Shown here: positions 6,411-14,473 of the stretch, in pieces | Position numbering within the stretch: position 1 is the first letter of the stretch | How the letters are laid out: each line of letters opens with the position of its first letter | Source: CAUZEO01 sp963578625 | GTDB taxonomy: Bacteria; Verrucomicrobiota; Kiritimatiellia; SLOV01 | Direction of reading: 5' to 3' | DNA: 19,663 bases | Assembly (NCBI GenBank): GCA_963578625.1 | Contig: CAUZEO010000053.1 | Location: forward strand, 1-19,663 | Notes under the pieces: model-generated | What the model saw: the letters and a program-made list of their open reading frames with translations, nothing else | What the model was told of the DNA's origin: nothing | The model's database searches: none | Position numbers and translations under genes: made by a program

Positions 6411-8897
6411 ATGAACAAGTGTGCGGCGGCGATTCTGGGGATGGGCCTCCTTTCGACCGCGCACGCGCAGGTGCTGGATCAGTCTCAGGAGGTTCAGTTC
6501 GGGGGGATCTCCGTCAACAATAGCGAGCACGTTGCCCAGAGCTTTATGCAGGGTACGAACCTGCCTTTTCTGGCAGCGATTTGGGTGGGGGACTTTGAGC
6601 ACCCATCTGACAGCTATCCCCTTGATATCACGCTTGAGATTCGTAACGGGGTGGGTACCGACCCAACGGGGTTTGGGCTTATCCATACGGAGGATTTTAC
6701 CGTTGCAGGAGCCCCGGCCGACGGCTGGTACAAGTTTGTTTTAGCCCTGCCGGTTGCGCTGACACCGACCATCAATTATACGTTTATTTTGAAAGGAGCG
6801 GCTGGTAACACGGGCACCACCGTTCTGGGTTTAAACCCCAACCCCAGCTATGGCGGCGTGATCCTGGGCTTGTCGACGAGCAATAACGGCGGGGTAAATT
6901 GGAATGCTTCACCAGGATTTAACCACGACCTGACATTCCGAACCTACAGTTGGGCTGACTTTCCGGTCATGTTCGATCGGGCGACCCTGAAGGACAGCAC
7001 TTCGATGTGCTTCATCAGCGAGGTGGGCAAGGTCTACAACCTGCAGGCGACCACCGACAAGGTGAACTTCCAAGGCTGGGAGGACGTGGGGGCCGCCGTC
7101 CCGGGGAATGGCGGCGTGACCTACCTGTTCGATCCCACGGAGCCCACCGGGTCCTCGACGTCGAAAGCGTATCGCATTTCCGGGAGCCAGGTTGAATTGG
7201 GAAATGAAATTCCGCTGGGCTTCAGAGTTTTGGGAACGATGGTTCCGCCTTACGCTGAGAATCCCAGTCTGCATGGCTTTACGCAGGAGTTTCCATCCAC
7301 GAACATTACCGCACCGGCTTTCACAACAACTGAACAGGCCCGCGGATATGTCACCTATGTGAAACACTACATGGACACGATCTATCCTCGAACCAACCCT
7401 CAACGGCCGGAGATAACAGATCAGCTAACGATGTTTTCAGTTGCCGGGGAGTATGAACCGGCAACCTTCGCGATCTACGCCCTGCCGGGCAATGAGTTGG
7501 ACGATATTTCGGTGTATGTCGGTGATTTGACCGGCCCGGCCGGGCGAATCATAAAATCAACAAATATTGAGATTCGCAGCGTCCGCTGCTGGCCGAGGGT
7601 TCGTGGTGAATCAATATACGCGGTAGTCCCCTGGTTCCTGGAAAAACGGGCAACCCTTGATATCCCTTCCGACACCTCTCAGAGATACTGGCTAACGGTC
7701 TATGCGCCGGCGGATACTGCCGCGGGAACCTATGCCGGCCTGGTCACAGTCCATAGACCCGGTCATGATCCTTACACCCTCGATCTTGCTCTTGAGGTGC
7801 CGGATATCCAGCTTGAAACACCTCCCATGCAACAGGGAATGTATTACAACATTATGAATCACCAGCAACCCTCCGGAGTGTTCTCGTACTATCCGGATGA
7901 GTATTATTACAAAGAAGTCATGAACATGAAAGAGCATGGCATGACGACCGTTTGGCTCTTCAATCCCGAGTTCACCGGCTACGTGGACGGGATGGGTGAT
8001 GTGGTGTATGATCTTGATCCGATAGCGCCCTTCGTCGATGCCTGTATGCTGGCGGGATTTGACCCTTTGATATGGAACATGACAATCGGCTCGGTTCTGC
8101 CCGGCTATACCGGTCCCAGCTCGATTAAAGGAGAGAATTTCAAGGGGTTTGTGGACAGTTACCTTGCGCGAGGCTGGACGCAGCCGATCCTATCGCACGG
8201 GGACGAAACCGACGCGAGGCCGGCCTTTTATCAAACGTGTCTGGATGATCTGGCCGCGTCGAAACAATATGTCCCGGCGGTGACAACTTACACGACAATC
8301 GTTTACCCGAATCATTCGGAATGGTTTGAGCCGGACCTGGATACCCGAGTCTTCTCCAGCCACATGGACAACACGGCCATAGGACCCACCCGGGCGGCAG
8401 GCAAGCAGTTGTGGATGTACAGCGGAGCGGACAGGGGGACGATGATAAACCGGATTAACCGCGGCTGGTTTGCCGCGGCGACGACGTTAGATGGCATGAT
8501 GGCGTGGGTCTACTATGGTTTTCCCGCGGACCCTGCCTTGCCTTTCGATGATCTGGTTTCGGGCATACGGGGCTGTGTGGTTCCGGGTGTGGACGGACCG
8601 CTGCCGACTCCGGATTGGGAAGGTTTTCGGGAGGGGGTCGAGGACAGGAAATATATATTCACCCTGGAAGAGCTTATCCAGGAGGCTGACGACTCGGGTG
8701 ATGCAGGTCTCATGGCCTTGGCGGCAAGCGCCCGGATCGATCTGGACGCTCTCTATGCCCAGATCTATACCTCCCCCATAGCAGGCCAGTTCCCGGTCAG
8801 TTATGCCGCAGGTCTGTTGAGTCTGGATTTTTGCGACGATGCCCGGCGTGACATTGCCGGCCACATCGAGGCGATCCAAAATGCCCTAATGCCCTGA
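6411..8897 (+). CDS. Secreted DUF4091 / GH123-like glycoside hydrolase fused to the LDQSQ protein
   Basis: This is an 828-residue exported protein. ATG at 6411 is preferred over 6405 because GGCGG (6399-6403) then has normal spacing. The signal peptide ends near AHAQ (residue 20). Residues 21-180 are the LDQSQEV module and about 185-258 the YNLQATTD...YRISG domain, so the first 258 residues correspond to the whole protein at 4829. From about 262 a hydrolase-like part begins: a beta-sandwich (SVAGEYEPATFAIYALPG; YWLTVYAPADTAAGTYAG) and a TIM-barrel-like core. The core holds HGDETD, with D598-E599 matching the Asp-Glu pair used by GH123 beta-N-acetylgalactosaminidases. The DUF4091 signature (VPGVDGPLPTPDWEGFREG, EDRKYIFTLEELI) is near the end. 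The substrate is probably an exported or host/algal glycan containing N-acetylhexosamine, but family 123 assignment is by motif only. The pseudopilin gene follows after 18 bases. Confidence 0.9.
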   Translation: MNKCAAAILGMGLLSTAHAQVLDQSQEVQFGGISVNNSEHVAQSFMQGTNLPFLAAIWVGDFEHPSDSYPLDITLEIRNGVGTDPTGFGLIHTEDFTVAGAPADGWYKFVLALPVALTPTINYTFILKGAAGNTGTTVLGLNPNPSYGGVILGLSTSNNGGVNWNASPGFNHDLTFRTYSWADFPVMFDRATLKDSTSMCFISEVGKVYNLQATTDKVNFQGWEDVGAAVPGNGGVTYLFDPTEPTGSSTSKAYRISGSQVELGNEIPLGFRVLGTMVPPYAENPSLHGFTQEFPSTNITAPAFTTTEQARGYVTYVKHYMDTIYPRTNPQRPEITDQLTMFSVAGEYEPATFAIYALPGNELDDISVYVGDLTGPAGRIIKSTNIEIRSVRCWPRVRGESIYAVVPWFLEKRATLDIPSDTSQRYWLTVYAPADTAAGTYAGLVTVHRPGHDPYTLDLALEVPDIQLETPPMQQGMYYNIMNHQQPSGVFSYYPDEYYYKEVMNMKEHGMTTVWLFNPEFTGYVDGMGDVVYDLDPIAPFVDACMLAGFDPLIWNMTIGSVLPGYTGPSSIKGENFKGFVDSYLARGWTQPILSHGDETDARPAFYQTCLDDLAASKQYVPAVTTYTTIVYPNHSEWFEPDLDTRVFSSHMDNTAIGPTRAAGKQLWMYSGADRGTMINRINRGWFAAATTLDGMMAWVYYGFPADPALPFDDLVSGIRGCVVPGVDGPLPTPDWEGFREGVEDRKYIFTLEELIQEADDSGDAGLMALAASARIDLDALYAQIYTSPIAGQFPVSYAAGLLSLDFCDDARRDIAGHIEAIQNALMP

Positions 8898-8915
8898 CAA
8901 TTCTCACCCGAAACA

Positions 8916-9683
8916 ATGTCAATTAGAAGATGTACTGAAGAAGCATCGCAAACCTGCAGGTTTGCAGAGGCGGATCATCGTGCGTTTACACTCATTGAGC
9001 TTCTGGTGGTGATCGCGATTATTGCCATTCTGGCCGCACTGTTGGTTCCCGCAATTCAGAACGCTCGCGAGGCAGCCAAGAACACATGGTGCAAATCGAA
9101 TCTCAGCAATATTGGCAAGGCCCTGTACGGGTATGCCGGGGACCACGAGGACTACATCCCGCCGGCCGATGTGGGGCATAACAGCCTCTTTTGGACAAGC
9201 TATGACGTCCTGCTGGAAGAGTACCTGAATTCCTTCAGGTTCTATCCGGGGCCGAACGATATTTGGGTGAAGGACTCCGGTCTCTGGCGGTGCCCTTCGG
9301 ACTTCATTGAGAGAGCCGTCTATCCGATGTTTGCTCGTGTACCTCCGGAATTGCCCTACCCGCAGAGGTCGTATCGGATCAACTGGGCGGTGTCGACCGA
9401 TTCTCGCTACGGCAGCAAGTCGGCGCGGCTTAGCCACATTCCCGGCCGGGTGGTGGTCCTTCATGAGAGGTGGGAGGAGCTGAATTTCGTGCGGGCGCAA
9501 CTTGCCGCTGCATGGTGGACTTCTGCAGATTGTCTGAACAACGATTTCCAGCTCCGTGGCCACCTGGAAGGGCGAAGCGGAAACTTCCTTTTTACGGATT
9601 CTTCCGTCGAGGGGAGGCGCTATTTGGAAATTGCAGCCTCGCCACAGGAGACGGGGTCGGGGCGGCCGGAGTATTGGAAGTAA
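8916..9683 (+). CDS. Pseudopilin-like protein with prepilin N-terminal cleavage/methylation motif
   Basis: This 255-residue protein has a 23-residue leader, then AFTLIELLVVIAIIAILAAL. That is a type IV prepilin/GspG-type helix with Glu at +5 (E28) and cleavage predicted between A23 and F24; Ala rather than the usual Gly occupies -1. The remainder (CKSNLSNIGKALYGYAGDHEDYIPP; LWRCPSD; a C-terminal GNFLFTDSSVEGR in place of the usual H-X9-DG) is the layout of the large DUF1559/H-X9-DG-like pseudopilin families expanded in Planctomycetes and Lentisphaerae. Such proteins are presumed to sit in the envelope through the helix; individual roles are unknown. It begins 18 bases after the GH123-like stop, with no clear ribosome-binding site, suggesting translational coupling or at least cotranscription. 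Confidence 0.88.
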   Translation: MSIRRCTEEASQTCRFAEADHRAFTLIELLVVIAIIAILAALLVPAIQNAREAAKNTWCKSNLSNIGKALYGYAGDHEDYIPPADVGHNSLFWTSYDVLLEEYLNSFRFYPGPNDIWVKDSGLWRCPSDFIERAVYPMFARVPPELPYPQRSYRINWAVSTDSRYGSKSARLSHIPGRVVVLHERWEELNFVRAQLAAAWWTSADCLNNDFQLRGHLEGRSGNFLFTDSSVEGRRYLEIAASPQETGSGRPEYWK

Positions 9684-9849
9684 CTGCGGACGATGCCTGT
9701 CCCCCCGAAAAACTCCATCCGATCAGAGATTCCGCCTCCGGCGGCGGGGATTCCATTGGGTTTGGACAAGGGCAATGGCCACATGAGACGAACGCGGACA
9801 TGGTCAAGCCGATTCCTGGTAGCGGCGGCGTGAGAACCGGGTAAAACCG

Positions 9850-9873
9850 ACGGTTTGAAAACCGTGATTTTTT
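9850..9873 (+). terminator. Probable intrinsic terminator after the pseudopilin gene
   Basis: ACGGTT-TGAA-AACCGT (9850-9865) forms a 6-bp stem with a 4-base loop, followed by GA and six T residues (9868-9873). It lies about 165 bases past the pseudopilin stop and could end the 6411-9683 unit. The stem is short, so confidence is moderate. Confidence 0.5.
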
Positions 9874-10170
9874 CGGACGGACAGACTATCCCCTTCGCCA
9901 ATGGCGATGATTTTTCGCCAGGCTTTCAGCAGATTTAGCGGCGGTCTATCCGCCCTGTGCTTCGCCCATATTTCTCTCCGCTGAACTGGAGTCTACGGCA
10001 TCACACCGATTGGCATGTCCGCTGGCTACGTGGCCTGCTGAAACTCAGGGCTCAGGATGCGGCTCAATCCGAGCGAATAGAGGAAGTGAGTGGCCGTGGG
10101 GGCACGGACCTGCGACCACCGTTTGAGCCGGGTTTCCTTGGGGAGCACAGACCTGATTTGGTGGTGTCCT

Positions 10171-10323
10171 TCACAGATGGAGAGGGACCTGCACCTCGGC
10201 GCCCGCCTGCTGTTCCCGTCCCGGCAGGTCATGCCCGCCGGGAGGATTAAGGTCGCCGGCAAAGGACGCAAATGAGAGCACCGCAAGCAGCATCACGGTT
10301 AATGGAATTGTCGTCCTACGCAT
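10171..10323 (-). pseudogene. Short exported-peptide remnant (signal peptide plus GDLNPPGG)
   Basis: From ATG at 10323 the minus strand encodes about 50 residues to a TGA at 10171. There is a basic start (MRRTT), a hydrophobic stretch (LTVMLLAVLSFASFA) and then GDLNPPGG, where a signal peptide would end. The leader resembles those of PVC exported proteins that begin PPGxPxPTMKTLEE, as does the gene at 19120 (GPLTPPGPPKPTMKTL). The sequence after GDLNPPGG no longer matches that pattern, so this is probably the surviving start of a lost gene. A genuine tiny secreted peptide cannot be excluded. Confidence 0.35.
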
Positions 10324-10526
10324 CGGGCTTTTTCTTTATTTCTTAATGGATCGATCATTCGAGGACGGATAGGAAATTGCATTTCGGGCGATACGGGCAA
10401 ACGCCCGATGAGGCCGGTCTAGCTCTCAAAACAACCTAAAACCATATAAGTTGATATGAATGCCGTAATTATGTCAAAATTGCTCCCCGACTGGACGGAG
10501 CGGACCTGACATTTGAAAACCGAATC

Positions 10527-13500
10527 ATGAAAAAACATTCTTCCGCTCAACTCCGAATCGCCTGGCTTTGCCTGCTCAGCGCCATCTGCTGCTCTGACGC
10601 CAGCGGCCAGTTGGCCCACTTCGCGGATCCTCACCCGGTGAAGCGGGAACTTACGGTCCACTGGATTGACACGCCGCCGACGATTGACGGTGACTTGTCG
10701 GACGAGGTCTGGCAACGCTTGCCCCGCGTGACCGGAATGGTGGATATTTCCTATCGCCATGCCTATGTCGTGGACCAGACCTTGTTCACCGTGGCCTATG
10801 ATCGCGACTACATCTACATCGGCGCCGATTGCCGTGACCGCACCCCCGGCAAAATCAAGGCGACGGTGACCGAGCGGGATTATCCCCCCTGGGGGCCCGG
10901 CGACGACACCCTCGAGCTTTTCTTCGACACCGACGGGACCGGCGAACGCTTCGTGCAGATTGTGACCAACCCGCTGGGCACGGAGTGGGACTTTCGGAAG
11001 GACCAAAGCGCGGGGGCGGGAAAGAAGACGCGGTGGAATGGAACCTGGAGTGTCGGCGCCACACGGACGCCCACGGGATGGTCCGCCGAATTCGCGATTC
11101 CATTTTCCGATCTGGAGATGGAAACGCCTCTTGCCGGGCGCCGCCTCAAGGCCAACCTCGCCCGGTACCGTCGCAGTGCCAAGGCCGATCCCTTTTCATC
11201 CTGGTCGGTGGTGCAGATGAGTTTCCATAACACGAAGTACTACGGCGATTGGATCTTCGCAGATCCCGGGGCAAAGGCAAGCCGCGACGACGAAACCGCG
11301 GTTAACCAGGCATTCGTCGCGAGCGAGCGACGCAAACTCCAGTGGCTTCTCGCGCGCGCCGAACACGAAATCGACCTGATAGCCCGCCTCGCGCCCCAAA
11401 CTCGAACTGCCGCGCTGAGCGACCTGGCGGAGCGCATCACGGCTCAACGCACCAGGCTCCAGCGCCAGGTTCAGAATGCGGACACCCTCGGAACATTGGT
11501 CGATGCGCGGACCGCCGGTGTTCAGTTCGAATCCCGTCTGAGAGACCTGGCCTGGAACTTGAGTCTGAGCGGCTTGGCGGGCCCGTTGGACCCGCTGTCC
11601 GTGGATCCCGGCGAAGCGGCGAAGCGCATGGGGAACTACTGGGTATTGGGCGGCTCACGAGGCGCGTACGGCATCGTCGCCGACAGCGGGGCGCTGGCGG
11701 GCGTATGGGACCGGGAAATGGGCGTTCGGGTACTTGCCGCCAGCTATGATCTCTATTCCCTGGAAACAATGGACGACGAAGTGCGCTCGGACGAGCGATT
11801 CGATCGGGCCGAGCTGATTGCCAGCAGTGAAGACAGTCTCACGTTCCGTTGCACGAATCCGGACCTCGAGGGCGTCGCCATCACCAAGCGCTACGAATTG
11901 CGCGACAATGGCGCCGTGCTTGTCAGGCGCGTCGCCGTATCCAGGGATGGTTCCGAGAAGACGCTCATGGGAATTTCATCGAACACGATCTTTGATCCCA
12001 TTTTCCGGGAACCGTCCCTCTACAGCCGCCTGATGTCGGCCGGCGCCGCGGGAGGCTCCGATTGGCGTCCCACGCTTCCGGCAACCGAGATCGTCGGCAA
12101 CAGCATCCAGCGCGGCGGCGGGAATAAAGCCTGCGGATGGGCCCAGATGATCATGGTCAACCCCGCGACCGGCAGCGGCGCGGCCCAATACCTGTACAAA
12201 CTGAATGACCAGTACGTCTGGGTGCCCTACAGCATGACCAGTTCCTACTGGAACGAGCAGGGGTGGGAGATGTCCGTGCTGGGCACATTTCTGGATGCGG
12301 CACCGTTCAGCGCGGAAACCCGCTACCATCTGTTCGACGGAGACCAGATGGACTACTTCCAGGCCTATCTGCGTTTGCCGGAAGTCAGGGCTGCGCGCGC
12401 AGAGCTGCCGGCGTCCCCCGCCCTGGCCGGCCTGAAAGGCGTCAGCATCGGCGTGCCCGTCCTCTCCGCCTTCGGCGATCAATACCCGGACGGCGTCCAT
12501 GAGCGGACCAGCGCGCCGCACCGGCGCCTGCGAAGCGACGAGATCAATCTGAACATGGGCCTGCCGCGCCACTCCATCTTCACCCGGTGGCCCGCGCGAG
12601 ATGACGAGAAACTCATCTGGATCGACCCGAATACCAAAGTCCGAAAGGAGGAAAAAGTGGGCCCGGTCAGGGAGACGGTGGAGCGCCTTAACCAGGAATT
12701 TCCCGGGTACCTGCAGCAGGTCTACTGGGTCCACACCGACCTGCACCCCGATTCGCGGGCTTTTACAGACCATCCCGAATTCGCGATTCACACCAAAGAG
12801 GGCTCCTTGGTGCCGGCCACCCATCCCTACGGCGCCGTCGAAGCCGACATGTCGAAAGCCTTTACCGAGTACGTAGTGGCCCGCTACGCGAAGATGTATG
12901 ACCACCTCGGCCTGGGGTTGCTCTACTTCGACTTTTTCGGGGGCTCCTCCATGCCGGACTGGGGGCAGGGCAGGGTGTTACAGACCACCGATTACATGTA
13001 TTTCGACAAATCGATTCGAGCGATGCTGGAAGAGCGCGGCGGCTTCGTTTTTTTCAACGGAAACCCCGGCCAGTTATACACCGACATTCAGTACTCGGAA
13101 AGCATGGCCGCCACTGCGGCCATGGACCGGCAACTGGGCGAGAACTGGTGGCGCCCGCAGAACGAACGGCTGATGCACTATAAGATCATGGAGCGGGAGA
13201 ACATGGTCACGATCCCCATCATGTGGAAAAACTACCGCGCAGGGCCGGAGAAGGGCATCCAGGAGAATAACCGCCACTACACCAACATGCTTCTTGCGCT
13301 CGGGCTCCGACCCATCTCGTGCCACTACGAATACGGGCTGGAGCTGAAACGCGAGGACGGCACGATCGCCTGGGACCGGCACTACAACTACGCCGAGCCC
13401 TACAACCAGGCCGGCCTGGAGATGCACAACAGCCGCATCGCGCAGGTGGGACTGCAGCCCCGGTACTGGTCCGATCCGGACACGCCCATCGAGGCCTACG

Positions 13501-14102
13501 TGCTCCGGAAAGGCCCCGCCTATATTGTCACCGCGATCAGCCACCGGGAGGAGCGGGGCGACGTGGTGGTGTCCATGGACGTGGAAAAGCTCGGTTTCGT
13601 GCCCGGCCGGCGACTGTTCCGCTGGCACTACACCCGCCGCGACGACACGAAGGTGCCCCGCCTCATTGGGCCCGAGACGCCCCGCTGGGACCGGCTCTTC
13701 ATCGATATCGAATGCCGGAGCGGGATGCTGGAAGACAGCAAGCGCCTCAGCGTGACCTTTCCGGACGCGGAGGCGGACTACACCAGTGTCGCCACCCTCA
13801 CGCAAGTGCCGGGAGTCTTCGTGGAAAAGGAAGGCCTCGAGACCCAGTTCCGGATGCCGAATGTTTTGCGATGCTCGCTCGAAGGTGACCTGGATGAACA
13901 GGCGAGACAAGTCACATTGACGGCAAAGGCCGTAACCCCCGCCAAGGTCGCTGCATGGTGTCCCGAAAAATGGTCCCGACCCCGAATCGACGTGAACGGC
14001 GCGGCTCGGGACCGCCCACACTTTAAAAAATATGGCGGCGAGCGGTTCGTAATCGTTCCGGTGGAGAAGGGTGAAAGCCTGATCGTCGTTCAAGGCGAAT
14101 AA
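10527..14102 (+). CDS. Large exported protein with CBM9-like domain and unassigned hydrolase-like barrel
   Basis: This is a 1191-residue protein with a signal peptide (about 1-28, LLSAICCSDASGQ). Residues about 45-250 form a CBM9/DOMON-like carbohydrate-binding domain (PPTIDGDLSDEVWQRLP, YIYIGADCRD, DDTLELFFDTDG, WSAEFAIPFSDLE, WIFADPG). A charged helical stretch follows (about 265-345, ERRKLQWLLARAEHEIDLIARL). Then comes a beta-rich region (about 370-620) and a probable TIM barrel (about 640-960). The barrel has YLQQVYWVHTDLHPD, LLYFDFFGG (D802 at the end of a predicted beta strand, a plausible acidic active-site residue), FVFFNGNPG and DIQYSES. A C-terminal beta domain ends the protein. The layout is that of a large secreted glycosidase, somewhat like GH36-type enzymes, but I cannot name the family. 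No strong Shine-Dalgarno precedes the ATG. It is separated from the pseudopilin unit by a terminator, so it is probably transcribed alone. Confidence 0.85.
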   Translation: MKKHSSAQLRIAWLCLLSAICCSDASGQLAHFADPHPVKRELTVHWIDTPPTIDGDLSDEVWQRLPRVTGMVDISYRHAYVVDQTLFTVAYDRDYIYIGADCRDRTPGKIKATVTERDYPPWGPGDDTLELFFDTDGTGERFVQIVTNPLGTEWDFRKDQSAGAGKKTRWNGTWSVGATRTPTGWSAEFAIPFSDLEMETPLAGRRLKANLARYRRSAKADPFSSWSVVQMSFHNTKYYGDWIFADPGAKASRDDETAVNQAFVASERRKLQWLLARAEHEIDLIARLAPQTRTAALSDLAERITAQRTRLQRQVQNADTLGTLVDARTAGVQFESRLRDLAWNLSLSGLAGPLDPLSVDPGEAAKRMGNYWVLGGSRGAYGIVADSGALAGVWDREMGVRVLAASYDLYSLETMDDEVRSDERFDRAELIASSEDSLTFRCTNPDLEGVAITKRYELRDNGAVLVRRVAVSRDGSEKTLMGISSNTIFDPIFREPSLYSRLMSAGAAGGSDWRPTLPATEIVGNSIQRGGGNKACGWAQMIMVNPATGSGAAQYLYKLNDQYVWVPYSMTSSYWNEQGWEMSVLGTFLDAAPFSAETRYHLFDGDQMDYFQAYLRLPEVRAARAELPASPALAGLKGVSIGVPVLSAFGDQYPDGVHERTSAPHRRLRSDEINLNMGLPRHSIFTRWPARDDEKLIWIDPNTKVRKEEKVGPVRETVERLNQEFPGYLQQVYWVHTDLHPDSRAFTDHPEFAIHTKEGSLVPATHPYGAVEADMSKAFTEYVVARYAKMYDHLGLGLLYFDFFGGSSMPDWGQGRVLQTTDYMYFDKSIRAMLEERGGFVFFNGNPGQLYTDIQYSESMAATAAMDRQLGENWWRPQNERLMHYKIMERENMVTIPIMWKNYRAGPEKGIQENNRHYTNMLLALGLRPISCHYEYGLELKREDGTIAWDRHYNYAEPYNQAGLEMHNSRIAQVGLQPRYWSDPDTPIEAYVLRKGPAYIVTAISHREERGDVVVSMDVEKLGFVPGRRLFRWHYTRRDDTKVPRLIGPETPRWDRLFIDIECRSGMLEDSKRLSVTFPDAEADYTSVATLTQVPGVFVEKEGLETQFRMPNVLRCSLEGDLDEQARQVTLTAKAVTPAKVAAWCPEKWSRPRIDVNGAARDRPHFKKYGGERFVIVPVEKGESLIVVQGE

Positions 14103-14181
14103 TCAAACTACGAAGGGTGGAGGCTCCAGGCGTTATTTTTTTTCCTCTGCGCTTATTCCAACAAGTGAAAGAACCTGCATG

Positions 14182-14473
14182 ATGAGAAAAAACATTCTTT
14201 GTGCGCTGACGACGATGCTGGTAAGCACCACTGTAGCGGCATTCGCGGAAACGCTCAACCGCGAATCCAACTTCTCATTTACTCTCTCCACGAGTGTCGC
14301 CACCCCGCATGTCAAGTGGGCCAAGCCCCTCCCGGGTGGCCCCGTCAGGGCGCTGTTTGTTATTCACGTCAGCGGCCAACCCGCGGGGCATCGTCGAACT
14401 GATGCAGCGGTTTGATCTGGAGGCCGAAGTCCCCGACTACTACGCCTATCAAGTTCGCAGAAAGCGGTGGTAG
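14182..14473 (+). pseudogene. Frameshifted, truncated exported protein fragment
   Basis: ATG at 14182 (MRKNILCALTTMLVSTTVAAFA) gives a clear signal peptide followed by ETLNRESNFSFTLS and HVKWAKPLPGGPVRALFVI. Around 14355-14372 the protein-like reading moves to the +1 frame, where FTSAANPRGIVELMQRFD and LEAEVPDYYAYQV continue to TAG at 14471-14473. GGPVRALFV plus a (R/V)EL.QR.DLE segment is the pattern seen at the start of large exported PVC proteins, so this is the front end of a longer gene. Downstream sequence carries no continuation. A sequencing error is possible for the frameshift but would not explain the early end. It lies 80 bases after the 1191-aa gene on the same strand. Confidence 0.6.

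Larger units (their letters stand above)
9684..10526. other. 843-base region without a convincing full-length gene
   Basis: Apart from the terminator at 9850-9873 and the possible minus-strand remnant at 10171-10323, I see no supported gene. Open frames here (for example 9957-10250 plus and 10026-10286 minus) overlap on opposite strands, lack ribosome-binding sites and resemble no family I know. The upstream region of the 10527 gene (10430-10526) is relatively AT-rich and probably carries its promoter, but I could not pick convincing hexamers. CGGGCG/CGCCCG at about 10386-10408 is a small inverted repeat of uncertain meaning. Confidence 0.5.

Noticed and set aside
9957..10286. Overlapping open frames on both strands (97 aa plus, 86 aa minus)
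   Set aside because: No ribosome-binding site, no domain, biased Arg/Pro-rich composition; neither is convincing.
11976..14093. Long minus-strand frames (309 and 339 residues) opposite the CBM9-like gene
   Set aside because: They are antisense to a continuous 1191-codon gene with clear domain content; GC-rich coding DNA often leaves such open complementary frames, and their sequences resemble no family.
14136..14143. Run of eight T residues after the 1191-aa gene as a terminator
   Set aside because: Only a very small stem (TGGAG/CTCCA with a one-base loop) precedes it, so a proper terminator hairpin is not supported.
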